64,000 nucleotides of DNA, from assembly GCA_003116875.1 (NCBI GenBank), contig BCKT01000016.1:260051-324050 (forward strand), in the 5' to 3' direction. Both the position numbers and the translations under genes were made by a program. Every line of letters begins with the position of its first letter. Within the stretch, counting starts at the first letter, position 1. The notes under the pieces are model-generated. The model was given only the letters and a program-made list of their open reading frames with translations, was not told where the DNA came from and did no database searches. Shown in pieces: positions 26,540-38,911 of this stretch. This stretch comes from Takashimella koratensis (lineage: Eukaryota > Basidiomycota > Tremellomycetes > Trichosporonales > Tetragoniomycetaceae).

Positions 26540-27995
26540 ATGGCAGACTTTGCAGGTGCGATCAACAGCATCCCGCCCGTCACTCGGACCCTCCTCATCG
26601 CTGTCGGCGTGATCACGGGGTACGTACGGGTCAAATAAATCTGGCTCCATCTCCTCTTCCTCCATCTCCTCTTCCTCTCATCATCTGCTGTATGAGCTGG
26701 CGACAGTGATTGGTCGGCTTGCAATTTGCTGACTCTCTTATCCCAGACCATGCCTGCTGGCTATCATCACACCTGGTGACGTGAGTAAGACGCATGGGAA
26801 TGGGAGAGAGATGGGGATAGACAAGGGCCCATCCTGTTTTTACGAACCCTAACCAAACTCAATAGGTCGCGCTGAGCTGGTGGCGAGTTAGAAAGTTCTA
26901 CGAGGTGGGTTCAGTCTCTTACTCTCGACCATAAGCCGTCCCAATTTTATGAGCTAACCTACCTCCGACTCGCTTTCTCATAGATTTGGCGCCCATTCAC
27001 CACCTTCTTCTTCGGCGGTGAGCTCTCGTCTCTCAACTTATCCTTCACCATTTGCTGTTCCCAAAACTACGTAGCTGACTGTCGTCCCCAACTAGGTGCT
27101 GGTTTCCCATTGTTGTATGACGTTTTCCTCATCTTTCGTAACTCCTCGGCACTCGAGAGAGATGTCTAGTGAGTGAGGCCCTCTAAAGCTGGGTGATTTT
27201 GGGGTTCCCCGTTTGCCTGGTGTTGACCACTTCCCGCAGCCTCGGTAATACTGCCGAGTACGCATGGCTCCACGTCATGCTCGCATCTTTCATCCTCGTA
27301 AGTACTTCCTTCCTCGCCGTTCCCCAAACCTCAATCAACTCACCACCCCTGCCTCTTAATTGCAGACACTCAATATCCCATTCGGCCTACCATTCCTATT
27401 CCGCCCACTCCTCCATGCGCAGACATATACATGGTGTCGCGCCAACCCAACGCTCAAGGTCTCCATCTTTGGCCTGATCACAATCCCTACTAGTCGTGAG
27501 TGAAACACCAAGTCTCTCAGCACGTTCAAAGACCGATTCGACACTGAAGTTTCTTAGTGTACCCGCCTGCTCTGGTCGTGCTGGACGTCTTGACGGGCGG
27601 TCCGATGAAGGCTCTCGGTGGGATCCTTGGTATTCTCGCGGGCCACTTATGGTAAGTATCCTTGTGGTGTTTGGTTATCTCTCCTAATAATGCCCAGGTG
27701 GTTCTTATCCGTCTACCTACCTACCTACGCACCGACCCACGTCCGCCGTTCTAACCCACTCTCCACACCTCGGTGGTTTGCATCTCTAATCGGCGCCGCG
27801 CCGGCCAGGGCATCGACAACAAGCTGGGGCGGGACCCGTCTGGTTCCTGAGAACATGACGAGGAGTGGCGGTGGTGGAGGTGCAGGGGGAACGACGGGTG
27901 CAGGGACAGCCAGGGCTGGAGCAGCTGGAGGAAATGATGTGAGAGATGCAGTTAGGCATCGGTGGGGGTCTGGTCAGCGTTTGGGCGATAGTTGA
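26540..27995 (+). CDS. Derlin (Der1/Dfm1 family) with C-terminal SHP box
   Basis: ER rhomboid-like pseudoprotease that moves misfolded proteins into the cytosol for degradation. Exons 26540-26619, 26747-26780, 26866-26904, 26984-27017, 27096-27168, 27240-27297, 27366-27495, 27558-27651 and 27698-27995 join in frame to 279 aa. Family landmarks include PPVTRTLL near the N-terminus, IWRPFTTFFFGG (the WR motif), LERDVYLGNTAEYAW and GILAGHLWWFL. Several membrane spans are evident. The tail is Gly/Ala/Thr-rich and ends RHRWGSGQRLGDS (267-279), which matches the SHP motif by which metazoan Derlin-1 and yeast Dfm1 bind Cdc48/p97. The partner CDC48 lies 3 kb upstream on the same strand. Confidence 0.88.
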
Positions 27996-28049
27996 GCTCG
28001 AGGTCGTGGTTATACCCTTCTCCCTATGCATTTCATTAGACTATTCCTC

Positions 28050-28066
28050 CACGTGGCGACCACGTG
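28050..28066. promoter_or_regulatory. Tandem CACGTG E-boxes, 11-bp pitch
   Basis: Two palindromic CACGTG cores begin at 28050 and 28061, separated by five bases (GCGAC). The array ends 87 bp before the TRS31 ATG, in the 158-bp gap after derlin. It has the same spacing as the arrays at 42887 and 60644. Class-B bHLH proteins bind such cores; occupancy is not shown. Confidence 0.6.
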
Positions 28067-28153
28067 ATCTTTCCTCACGTCCACCGCCTACCATTTCTAC
28101 TGTTTCTCCCCTCTCAACCTCGACCATCAACCACTTTCACCGACCGACCGACC

Positions 28154-29397
28154 ATGTCCCAAACCTCATCCACATCCATGTCTGCTCTCCAACAACTCTA
28201 CACCACCTCCGCTGGTGCCCTCGCCCAAGCGACCGGCTCGGGAGGAGTCCCTGGCGGGATCCTCGATCGACCAATCAATAAGACCCGGACAGGGGAAGTC
28301 GCGCTCTCCGCTTGGTCGTTTATGTATGCTGAGATAGTGGCGTATTCCCAGAGCAGGGTGGATAGCGTTGCGGATTTGGAGAAGAGGTGAGTCTCGAGCT
28401 GTCGTTCCACGGAACTGCGGAGAAGGTGGTAAAGGTGGTAATGACATTGAAGGCGGAGAGCACTTTGCAAGTCGGGAAAAGCACGAGTCAACTGCAATCA
28501 TGAGAATGGGGTACAATGCTGACTCGTTTTGCCCCCTCGCCCCCTCGCCCCCTCGCCCCCTCGCCCCCTCTCCCGCTCGCTCCCTCGCTCCCGCACGTGC
28601 CCAGACTCACTTCGATCGGATACGACGTTGGTCAACGCGTCTTGTCACTCTTACTCCTCCGCAACGCCCAAGCAGCAAACATGAAAGTGAGCTAAACCTA
28701 CCCTTGGCTGGAGGTGCAATTTCACATACAGGAATTGGGAGGTTGACATGTTCGTTCCTCTAGGATCCTCGACAGGAGCACAGGTTGATACCGATCCTAC
28801 AGTTTGTGCATACTCAAGTGTACAGGTACTGTTTTGGGAAACCGGCGGATGGGTTGGAACGGAGTGTCGACGGAGAGGACGAATGTAAGTACTTGGTCTC
28901 CTCTCTCTTGGTCTCCCCATATCTCTGTTTCTTTTCTGTCTCTTTGTCTGCCCAGCTGCTAGTCTCGCGGTCACGCTGACGATCGGACGCTCGAATCGGA
29001 CCAACACAGACATGCTCACGCTCAACCAACCGCCTTTGACACAACACATCTCGGTACCCAAGGATATGGCTCAGCTAAGCTGCGAAGCATTCACTGCTGG
29101 AGTCGTCGAGGGCGCTCTGGACGCTTTGGACGTGGTACGTCTTCCTTACAAGTCGTCAATGAGATTAGAATTTTTTGTTGCGCTTCTCCATGTTCCCGAA
29201 GAAGCAGTTGCTGACACTTCTCCCTGGCCTCTCACAACTGTCACTCTCCCTGCTCACTCATCTTCGACTCGCGATCACCCTAGCCCGCACGCGTCACAGC
29301 ACATACCGTATCCACCGATCAATACCCACAACGAACCGTCATCCTGATCAAGCTCGACCAACGCGTCATGGACCGAGAAGCCGCTCTGGGCAAGTAA
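28154..29397 (+). CDS. TRS31: TRS31/TRAPPC5, TRAPP complex subunit
   Basis: Bet3-family core subunit of the TRAPP complexes, exchange factors for Ypt1/Rab1-class GTPases in ER-Golgi traffic. Exons 28154-28386, 28605-28686, 28764-28884, 29010-29134 and 29284-29397 join in frame to 224 aa. Matching segments are ALSAWSFMYAEIVAYSQSRV, LTSIGYDVGQRVLSLLLLR, ILQFVHTQVYRYCFGKPAD, PPLTQHISVPKDMAQLSCEA, FTAGVVEGALDALDV and VTAHTV followed by TVILIKLDQRVMDREAALGK. The N-terminal 45 residues are a Ser/Thr/Gly-rich extension. Intron 1 carries an octamer repeat. Confidence 0.92.
28531..28570. repeat. 8-bp CCCCTCGC repeat in TRS31 intron 1
   Basis: Five perfect contiguous copies of GCCCCCTC (circularly CCCCTCGC), followed by degenerate CTCGCTCC units. 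The array is 30 bp upstream of the intron's acceptor and pyrimidine-rich on the sense strand. Confidence 0.95.
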
Positions 29398-29569
29398 CCA
29401 GGCTCCTTGGGGATTAAAACGGGGTAGAGGCGGCTCTGACCCAGGTTGCCTTTGTTAGGAGTTTGGGGAATAGAAGTAAACGCGTAAAAGCATGCCATGG
29501 TGTAAATGTATGTATCTAATGCTATATGACTCAAGATGTGGGGAAGGGTGGAGGTATGCGTTTAGGACG
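29398..29569. other. Short convergent intergenic region
   Basis: 172 bp between the TRS31 and SHE9 stop codons. Nothing else is visible. Confidence 0.5.
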
Positions 29570-31158
29570 CTACGATCGGAGAGAACGAAGCGCCCACCCG
29601 ACGGCGGTGAACAGTACCGCACAGGTGGTGGCCGTGAGCCCGAGGTCGCGCTCGGTTGACGGCTCAGCGAGGGGTTTGATCACCTCTGGTAGGGTCGGGA
29701 ACCACGTTGGTGCAGGAGGCGAGAAGCGCCAGGTTACCCATGGACCGCGAGGGGGTACCTCACCATTCCCAACCAGTGCAGGGACATCCCCTCGTTGTGC
29801 ACTATCTCCGTTCCCACTGACACTGCCCACTTCCGCCATCGGCCCCGTTACCTCTCCTCCGCTCCTCATCTCCAACCGATCAATCCTCTCCCCTACCTCT
29901 CCCATCCCCTTTTCCAACCTCTCCATCATCCCGGACACTCTCTCTTCCAACCCACTTACCAGCCGCCTCCTCTTCCAAGGTTCCACAAACGCTATCGCCC
30001 CCACAAACACTACCAGATTCACTACGATCGCCGCTATCCCTGCCCAAGTCGAGACCGCTCGGATCTTATCCGACCACACTTGTTCCTCGTGGTACCTCTC
30101 TAGAATCGCTCGGGTGAGCGCAGTGAACGCAGTGTCGACGGCGCGCTCAGACGACTCGAGTTGAGAGGAAGCAGTGGAAACGGCCGAAGAGGAAGAGTGA
30201 TCGGAACGGACAAGAGTAGTGAATGTCGCAACATCGGAATCGGTCCAAGAGTGTTTACGCTCAAGGAGGGAATTCACCTCGCGTTGAGTCGTGGAACGTA
30301 AAGCAACAGCTTCGTCGTAAGCGAGCTTGGCCTTGCGCGCTAGTTCACGTAGAGATCGCAGGTCGTCCTCTGTTTTTGTCAGTCGCGCTCAAACAATGGC
30401 GCAAACCTCGCCGGGACATCCTTGCCCCCTCCTGTCCCCCTTTTACCTCTCTTGTTTCTATCCAACTCACCCTTCGCGGCCACTTGACGCTTGAGCATCT
30501 CAACATCATTGTACCCCGTCACCTCGTTGACTTTACTACCCAGCATCGAGACTCTCCGCCCCACTTCGCTCGCAAGGTTTGCCTGGTACACTGCCAGGGC
30601 CCGGCGCCAGGACTCGAGCGTTTCAGCAACGTTGGGCGGGGGTTTGGAAGATTGGCCAGGTCGATATCGTGGTGAGTTCGGTTGATCGGAAGGCTGAGGC
30701 GATTGAGGTGAGGTTGAGGCCGGCGTTGAAGTTGGAGGAGTGGTATCCTCAGTAGGAGCAGTACTGTCCTCCAAAGAAGGTGGAGCAGTACTGTCCTCCA
30801 AAGAAGGTGGGTCTGGTAATGTGGACGCCGCTCGGTTTGCGTCGTCCTCTTGGGTCGATTCATCTCTCGACGCGCTGCCAGGTCGAACGGGGCCGGACTT
30901 GTCTTCCAGCTTCATCACCCCAGTGACCGTCAAAAATTGTCGTGATCCCCCATGTCTAGCCCAAAGCTCATGAGTCGCGACCTTGAGCCGTGTCGATCGG
31001 TTTAACGTCAGGTAGCAGCTGGTCGATGAAGAGTCGGAGAAAGAGGCCGTTGAGCAGTAGTCTCGCGAAACATGGACGAGGGGCTGAAACGACCGCGTAT
31101 AGAGCGGCAGCCGGGGTGGACGGATCCCTGCCCTGAACGCGACTACGACGGTCGCCAT
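29570..31158 (-). CDS. SHE9: SHE9/MDM33, mitochondrial inner-membrane morphology protein
   Basis: Fungal inner-membrane protein required for normal mitochondrial shape. Exons 31158-30471 and 30369-29570 join in frame to 495 aa. The N-terminus is Arg/Ser-rich and presequence-like. A Pro/Ser/Thr-rich stretch follows, with an exact 27-bp direct repeat (9 aa, PPSLEDSTA). Coiled-coil segments come next, then the diagnostic block around EVNSLLERKHSWTDSDVATF, TLVRSDH and RYHEEQVWSDKIRAVSTWAG, then a membrane span (IVVNLVVFVGAIAFV) and a second hydrophobic segment near the C-terminus. The order matches She9. The start codon at 31158 is in a plausible context. Confidence 0.85.
30757..30810. repeat. 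27-bp in-frame direct repeat in SHE9 exon 1
   Basis: Two identical adjacent 27-bp units, each encoding PPSLEDSTA on the minus strand, in the low-complexity linker. The length is a multiple of three, so the frame is preserved. Confidence 0.9.
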
Positions 31159-32875
31159 TCGTTACAGGGTGAGAATGGATAGGATCTAGTCGTCACGAGG
31201 ACCCGGTGTTGGAATCAGTGCGATTGAGCAATGTTCATTGTCGAAAAAGCAACGCGCCCTCGGCAAGAAGTAAGGCTAGTCACGTGATTCTGGGTCATTT
31301 CTCACTATAGTACACCCCGACGGGTTTGAATCGATCTTGGGCGTCCTCACCAAGCACTGGGACTGGAGGACAGCTTTGGTGAATCATCGAAGCCAGCATG
31401 CATGGGTCTGTTTCCTAGTTGAAGCTGGACAAGGAGCCTGCCTGCCGTATAAGCTGACTGCACTTGAGCGGCCTCGCGGCCTCTGTCTGGTCTTTACGTA
31501 ATACAATGTGAGTCCGTGTGCTAGGTGTTTCATGTTTGCTGCCGGAGACTAGTCGGTGTCATTGTCCTGTATCCTGTATCCTGTATTGCCCCAGGGGTGT
31601 TTGAGACTGGCCCCTATCCCTTGCTCCATGGTGAATGCCAAGTGCCAAGAATAGCTGCCCGTAGCATATAAACACGGTTACTCTCCCGGCCTAGAGCCAG
31701 TGTTCAGTGTTCAGCCTGGTCAGTCGGACACAACTCAATCCCTAGTCTCCCCTCCCAGGACCAAGGACCAAGGACCAGGGACCGGACGGACGGGGGACGG
31801 GCACGACGGGTGTATAGCCTAGCGCGTTGGTCAGCATTCAAACGAGTGTGGAACAGTTGATCGACCGTGTCCGTCCTCTCCACCCGCTCCCCTCCGTCTC
31901 CCTCTCCCTCTCCCCCTCCAACCCACTCGTCAGCGGCGCCGGTTCCCCTCACCCTGTCCTCGTGGTGTCTAACCCCACACAAGGGTTACTTACACGCTAA
32001 AGATCTGTACATTGCTGCGGGGTGCAAGTAAAGCAGGGTCAGGCGAGGATGGGATACGTGTTTGCATCCAGTATCCGTGCTGCAAACGAGTACGAGGGAT
32101 TGATATTCACACTCCATGTCTCACTCTTGACTGATCATCTCTTCTTCCACCTTTGACTCTCATCCCCACCACCTTTGCCTCCCTCGACACAGCCTTGCGA
32201 CTGGCTCGCTCATCATCACCGACATCACCGCCGTTAACCCCACGGCTCGTACGCTTGGCTCCTCCTTTGCACACCCTCCTTGACGACGACCATCACTACC
32301 GGCGAGGATAAAAGACGACGAACCGGGACTTTGATCTCACTCTGACTCTCCGCTCTCCCCGCACACCTCACCGCTCCCACCACCCTTGACACGTTCACTC
32401 CCACGCCTCCCCCTCAGCCCCCCACCTACCCTACCTTTCGGCCTCTGCGACGTGGACAACAAAACAGCGTCGTGTAACCCCCGCGACTCCGACCCCTTGC
32501 ATTGTTTCGCTCCTTTGATCTGAGATCCGAGCGGCCGTTTTTGTTTGGCCAGTCTCGTTGACCACCGTTAGCTGTTTCCGATTGCTGGACGACCACTGCC
32601 TGTCTCCCTCCCTCCAAGAATAACCTGTCACTGCTGGACTGTGACACCTTGCATCCTCACCCTCACTATCCTCGCACCTACCACACTCCTCGCTCGCAGC
32701 ATCCACGCTCGTTCAGCACACGACTTGCCACTCGCTCTCTCCGCCTACATCTCCACCCTCTCTCTCTCTCTCTCGACACTAGTCTCTCCTACTCTCTTCG
32801 ATCCTTCTCATAACTGTAGCTCTCATTCTTCCCACTCTTTCCGCCCCCAAACCCCCTACCCACAACCCCCACAGC
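31159..32875. promoter_or_regulatory. Divergent intergenic region SHE9 / transglycosylase-like gene
   Basis: 1.7 kb with no convincing ORF. A TCACGTGA palindrome lies at 31280-31287, about 122 bp from the SHE9 ATG. The 0.8 kb before the plus-strand gene is strongly C/T-rich with a (CT)n run near 32760-32775, as expected for a long fungal 5' leader. Confidence 0.5.
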
Positions 32876-34550
32876 ATGATCTTCTCTCGCCTCCTCACCG
32901 CCGCCGTCATCCTCCCCACCCTCATCCTCGCAGGGACGCACGACCATCCCGGCCGTGTTCATCGACACGCCGCCTCCCGTCGTACTCCAGCAACAAACCA
33001 CCAATCTCCCCCTCGCGCTCTCCCCGCCGAAGCCAACGCGGGCCACAAATCCGTCCGCAAAGCTCTCAAACGCCGCGCTGCTGAAAAACGTCAACAGTGT
33101 CAGGCCCGTACATCCACTTCGGCACCGGCTTATACCCCTTCCGCAACGCAAGATTATACCACCGCGACAACGACGTCATGGTATTCTCCATCTTCGGCGG
33201 CTGCTCAGAACCTCGCCGCGAACGCTGTCGCCCAGCCTGTAAGTAACGTTGGCCATGTCGACCGCTTTCCTTCTGGACACAGAACCTTGCTGATTACACC
33301 TTCAGAGCTCCGCATCGCCGTCGCACACTCGACACCACTCGTCGACGCCCACTTCTACCTCTAGCCCCGCCGCCGCATCGTCGTCCTCTAGTGGCGGTCT
33401 TCTCGGTAGCGTTGGCGGCGTCGTCAGCGGTCTCCTCTCCATCACTGACCCGTAAGTATCTACCCTTCCCCAACTCCAATCCCTGCACTTCTCAGCCTGG
33501 TAGCACCACACCTTTGGAACTGCCCCACTGACACCCACAGGACATGTGGCTGGTGCGACTCGTCCAACTCTAACCCCAACGGGTCCGAGGACTGGATCAA
33601 CTGCGGTATCACCGGTGCTGGCTGGACCCCGCCCATGGTACAGATGAGCGAACTGGTCTACGCAGACTTGACAAGCGACGGTCCGTTCTCGTCCTGTTCG
33701 CAGTACTTTTACCTCTTTGAGCAATACGGTGGCCAGTATTCCCGTAAGTATTGCGGAGGAAGGGGCAGCTTTGGCTCCTTGGTCCTCTTACAGCCGAATC
33801 GCATACTTGGACCGAGCTAATGATGGGTTCAACATCCAGTCCCTCCTATCTTGCTCGCATCTTTTGCTCTGCAAGAATCGAGTTGCAACCCAGGTGCTAC
33901 GGGAGGTAACGGTGAAGCCGGTCTTATGCAACTTGGTTCGGCCAACTGCGCCAACGCTCCCAATGGCAAGTGAGTAAACTCTTGTCTTGGAGTAGATCAC
34001 CGCGACTGGGTTCAGGCTTTTGCAACCCATGGCTGACCACGCCGCCTGGCCTCTCTGCCCTTCACTTCCTTAGCTGCTACGACCTTGACTACAATGTCCA
34101 AACTGCCGCGCAATACTTTTCAAACCTTCTCTCGCAGAACGGCGGTAACGTTTACGAAGTGAGTCCTGTCTTCTTCCTCTCTTCTTCTCTGCCCTTTCCT
34201 TTTCTCCTATACTCAACTTGATATGTTGTTACTTTTTTGCTCACACGGGTGCGACCATGATCTAGTCTATTGGAAACTACAACGGCTGGACGCCTGGGAT
34301 GACCACGGGCAGCGTCTACGCTGTGGCGGGGACAGACTGTACCGCTCAGCAAAACCTCGATTACGTCTTTCAAATGGTCAATGGTTGGATGCAGAATACC
34401 GAAGGTAACACAATGGGGCAGTATTGTGAGTGTGAAGTCTCGTTATTGGACAATGAGAAGGTGGACACGAACGAGCAATATGAACACGAGCTGACTAGCT
34501 TGCCCTTTTTCTTTTCTCGGGGTTTAGTCAACCTCGCCCAGTGCAGTTGA
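32876..34550 (+). CDS. Secreted lytic-transglycosylase-like (SLT/GH23) protein
   Basis: Lysozyme-fold protein; the family cleaves peptidoglycan in bacteria, and the substrate of fungal members is not established. Exons 32876-33238, 33306-33451, 33541-33743, 33840-33969, 34074-34158, 34266-34425 and 34528-34550 join in frame to 369 aa. A signal peptide (LLTAAVILPTLILAG) precedes a basic stretch ending AAEKRQ, a possible Kex2-like site, and then a long Ser/Thr/Ala-rich linker. The Cys-containing catalytic domain has ILLASFALQESSCNP, with Glu250 in the place of the SLT catalytic Glu, then GEAGLMQLG (263-270), AAQYFSNLL and SIGNYNGW. This order is typical of SLT domains. It could have come from bacteria long ago, but seven introns-worth of exons argue for long residence. 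Confidence 0.78.
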
Positions 34551-35508
34551 TTCATGGTCTAAGACATGCGCCTCGACTTTGCAACGACTTCAATTTACGA
34601 CAAATAATGACCATTGATACTCACACCACCATGAGGTCGACGTTGCGAAAGAAGCAAAGACGGACCAAGTCAACGATATGCTCAATGGATGTTTATTCGT
34701 GTAGACATCTTACCCACGTTTCCTTTCATTCCTTTCCTTCTTTTTTACACTTTGCTTCTCTCGTGCCACGACGACTCATTCTCGACCCTGGAAATTCGAC
34801 GCCTCAGGCCTCTTCGGTTGACTCGTTGAGGCGCAAACTAGGACACCCAGGACAATGATCGAAAACCTATAACGTTCATCGCAATACAAGGACACTTGGC
34901 TCTTCTCAATTACGCTCGCTATCATGTTTTCGACCAACTGTTCTGCTATTCTTATATCGCCAAATTTCATCTCATCTCTGCTCTACTCAGCTTGACTTGA
35001 ACATCTTGTCTCTATACATCTACGTCCGCCGTTATCTAACCGATTGATCGTGTTTTCTCCTTGACATGCGCTGGATGCATGTCATTTTGGAGTCCTTGTA
35101 TTGTGACCTCTGTAGATCACAGTAAAAGTCACAATTTCCTTCCCAAGACCTGGGACACAGGTAGTAAAGTCCAATCAGTCCAGGATGAGTCCATGGTCGT
35201 TTGCAGTATTTATCTGTTATCATTGTGATGATTGTGTTTTACTGTACAACAAGCTAAACAAGCAGATAGGATATGTACGTGCGTCGACTGAAGTTGTATC
35301 CTCGTGTGGGCGTGCGTTGCTTGGTCGTACGTCGAGATCGTAGATGTCACCTTATCAAGCCTGTCTCCCTGCCTCCCTTCGTCCTTCCTTCTCCTTCTCG
35401 ATGAAATGAGATATCCACCTTTCTCTCCCTCTCGATAACCCTCAGTAATCCTTCCTTTCTCCTCTGCGGTTCTTCCCACGAGCCCTACTCGCCCCCCGGG
35501 TCCAAGCC
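34551..35508. other. Convergent 3' intergenic region
   Basis: 0.96 kb between the stop codons of the SLT-like gene and XPT1; less GC-rich than its surroundings. No supportable ORF or RNA gene. Confidence 0.5.
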
Positions 35509-38500
35509 TTAATCCCTCTCATCCAACCTATCTTTCACCGGATCCCAACCCCTCTCCCAAATCGCTTTCTTCGGCCACCTCATATTAAACCAAACTCCCA
35601 TAATCTCTTTAGTCGCATCGTAACCTCTTTCAATGTTATCGTTGAGACCTAGGATGGAAACTTGAGGGTTGGCTTGAATCATTTGAAAGACTGTATTGGC
35701 GTGTTGGGGATCTTTGAGCATATGGAAATGAGAGTCGGATGTAGCTATCGAACCCGGGCCGATCGAAGCGAAGTCGTGGCGAGTACGTACAGAGAGTAGT
35801 GCACAGGTAAAAATGAAGAATACCACGTCAGTCTCCATTTTACACTCATGCTCATGAGCTGAATGAAGCCAAACTCACCAGAGATATACAGATATCTTGA
35901 CAAAAGTTTCATCGAATATTCTCTCATATTCACTTCTTCACCCGGTAACGCCGTCGTCGTCATGACATGTTCCAACGAAAAATCTGCTGCCTGCCATGTT
36001 GAGGTGAGAGGCAGGTGTGGAGGTTGGAGGTACTTTGGATACCTCTTGCCTTCTGCCAAGGGAGCGTTCTCGTAGATTGTTTCCGCGGGGGGGAAGAATT
36101 CGGACAAGCCTAATGGACCAGAGGAAGTGACTAGAGCCATGATCACTGAAAGTATTAGCGGTGTCATGGAGATAGGTTATGAGGTGATGCGAGACTTGTA
36201 AGGGCTCGAGAAATATGTGGGAAGGAAGAACAGAGACTTGACTTACGACAATCGCCACATTCTGGGGACTGGAAAGCGAGTCGTTTGAACATATCGGCAG
36301 CAGTAGTGTTTTGTTCTCGATGCCAGAAAGCTCCCAGGCATCGGTCGAGGTCAAAGAAGCACCTGTGAGTCGGGAAAGAGGAGCACAAGTTAGCCTCAAG
36401 TCATCATTTTCACCATTTAGATCGACTCACTTGTTGTTCTCCTCTGGGTCAACTCCGTCTCTGAGGATCGGGGGCATATGTCCGTCCAAACTCGCTATAA
36501 CACCATCCCAGAATTCTTGTCAGCCCTATAACTCATCCCAACCTAGCTCATTTCCCCACTTACAGAACAAGAACCTCGTCGCTCTAGGTTGTTCCCATCC
36601 AGCTTGACCCAACATCTTCTCCATTCTCCCTAGTTCCAGTGTCCACCTCTCACCTCTATGCACCTCTATCATCGCAACATCATCATCTTCCCCATTCGTA
36701 TTCAACCCAAACAAATCTTGGATCCTCTTCCTCGCGTAATCTGACCAAACCCCGACAGCATTTGGATCCGCTGCGCCTAGATTGGCGACCACGTACGTCC
36801 AGAGTAGAGCTTCTCGCCACCGCTCGACTCGGAGGGAAGTGAGCAACCACTGCATCTGGACATCCCCTTCGCCCATTGATAATTCCCTGAACTTGCGCTG
36901 ACTGCTCGCTGTAAGGGCCTCTTTAAACATTAGGCTCGCCTCGTGGTGAAGACCACGGGTGATGACTTTGGGAGCATGGGCAAAATAAGGACGGAGGCGA
37001 CGGGGGAATCGTTCGGATAAGAGGTAGTTGGCGTGGTTGAGACCGCCAACTTCGCCGGCGTCGTTGAACCGCGACTTGTCAAGGATTGGGCGGACTTGTT
37101 GGTACCACTGGAGAGAAAGGTGGCACAAGTGTCAGTGACACTTGATTCAATTGAGACTTAGTGATTTGGCAACCTTTACTCACCCCGTGGTCGAAGCGGA
37201 TCACGTTGCCATACAGAGGTGAGTGAAAGTCGGACACCTGAAACCCTCATCAGCATCTTACCCCAACTCCTCTCCATCTTGTTGACCCACCGCATGTCTC
37301 CTAAGAATGAAGAAATCATCATTGAGTGACAACGAAACGTCGGCTAGACCAGGCAACCACCCAACTCTACTCTCAATCGCCATTGAATTGAACGTCGGGA
37401 GCGCCTTATTTCTCCATTCCCTTTCTTTCCACTCCCGTTCGCCCAGAGCCTCGGTTTGTTCGTTCCGGTCGTTAGTCGGGAGGTGGAAGAGTTCCGAGTG
37501 AGTAGCGTATCGGAGGTTTGGGTAGGTCAGGTGTTTCGGGTCCTTGGGAAGGGGGGAGAGGGGGGCGCCAGCGCGTGCAGCAGGGTCAGAAGTGTCCCGG
37601 TGGCCGACGGCAGGGTGAAGTGGGTGCGAAGGGTCCGAGGTGTCTCGACGGGAAAAGTCGAGCCAGGTAGGAGTTTGTGCGACTCGCCATTCAGCCTCGA
37701 GCTCAGCTGCAAGTTGTTCTGAGACTAGAGGATATTTTGAGTGAGCGTCAAGCGAGGGTTGGGGTCAGAAGCTCGACTCACTCTGGGGGCGACCATCCTC
37801 GTCAACGCTTCCTGGAGAAGCCTGGAGCGACTCTACCAGCTCGGGAGACACCAAGTCCAAGTCGTTCGGAAGGGTGAAGGGGAAATCGTACGTGATCAGG
37901 TGAAAGGTCCGCAAGTGACCTCCTAGCGCAGCGAGGACGGATCGCATCGAATAGACGAGCTCGTTTTGTTCTCTACATTGACGAAGCAGGTGGTCAGCTT
38001 CAGTTCCTGCGCCGACGAGTTTGAAAGGACCTGGCGCTGATCGAGCTTGTTCTAGCCCAACCGTGGCTCGTCCTTTCCATCTCCTGCCCTGGCCTAGACC
38101 CTCGCCCTCACCACTCGCTGCGCTCGGTGTCCGGTCTCGACTCTTGACTCCTGACTTACCTGAAATGATGTTCACCCGAATAAATCCCTTCCCTATTCCT
38201 CCACTCAATCATCTCGCTCTCCCAGCGCTTATCCGATCCATTAACCCATAACCAAGTAGCGTCTAGTGTTTCTTCCTCTCCTACTTCTCCTTTCCCACAG
38301 ATCATCTCTCCGTCGAGGAACCACTGCTCCATGCATCGTTTCGGGAGGAAGCGGGTGGGTCGGAGGCGCGGGAAGGGGGCTTCCGGGTTGGGCAACGGTC
38401 GAAAAGGTCGGTATCGCGGGTCAGAGGAATCAAGGCGATCGTCCCCAGCTCGTAATGGTGGTGGAGGGAAAGAAGTGGAGAGGAGGAAATCCGCTCCCTT

Positions 38501-38911
38501 GGGTGTGTTTGGCCGAGAGCGGAGAGTGGATATGGAAGGGATAGGGAGAGGTAAGAGGTGTCGGTGGATAAAATAGAGTAAGCTAAGCCACAGGACGACA
38601 ACGGTGAGGTTTCGAGGGTTTAGCGCGTGTCGAAGTCGATGAGGGATGGTGATGGATGGGGAAGGGAGGTGAAACCCGTGAGCGCTGAGAGTGTTACCAA
38701 GGCTGGTATTGAGTGCGAAAGGGCCAGGGGAGAGGAGGGTAGGTGAACGAGGTGGTTTACAGGATTCCGGATCGATGAGTCGGTAACCTCGTCGGTCTCG
38801 GGAAGAAGGGGACGGAGAGCGTTCAGACCGTCGAGAGGTAGGAAGGGTTGGAGTGGGCGGCTGGTAGGAGGATGCGTAGGACTGGGAGTTGGCCCGAGCG
38901 TGCGTCGACAT
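35509..38911 (-). CDS. XPT1: Xylosylphosphotransferase-like Stealth-family protein (XPT1)
   Basis: Golgi enzyme family that transfers sugar phosphate; Cryptococcus Xpt1 adds xylose-phosphate to glycoprotein mannans. Exons 38911-38160, 37972-37782, 37724-37291, 37237-37184, 37107-36564, 36494-36431, 36362-36247, 36145-35879 and 35744-35509 join in frame to 885 aa. A short cytosolic tail, a signal anchor (about 101-120) and a stem lead to Stealth region 1 ([15 protein letters not shown], 216-230). Then come [12 protein letters not shown], region 2 ([26 protein letters not shown]), region 3 with [10 protein letters not shown] and GLNHANYLL, and region 4 near SHFHMLKD and [11 protein letters not shown]. 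The catalytic-type Asp pairs are intact. The start ATG is at 38911. The precise sugar donor is inferred from the family. Confidence 0.85.
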
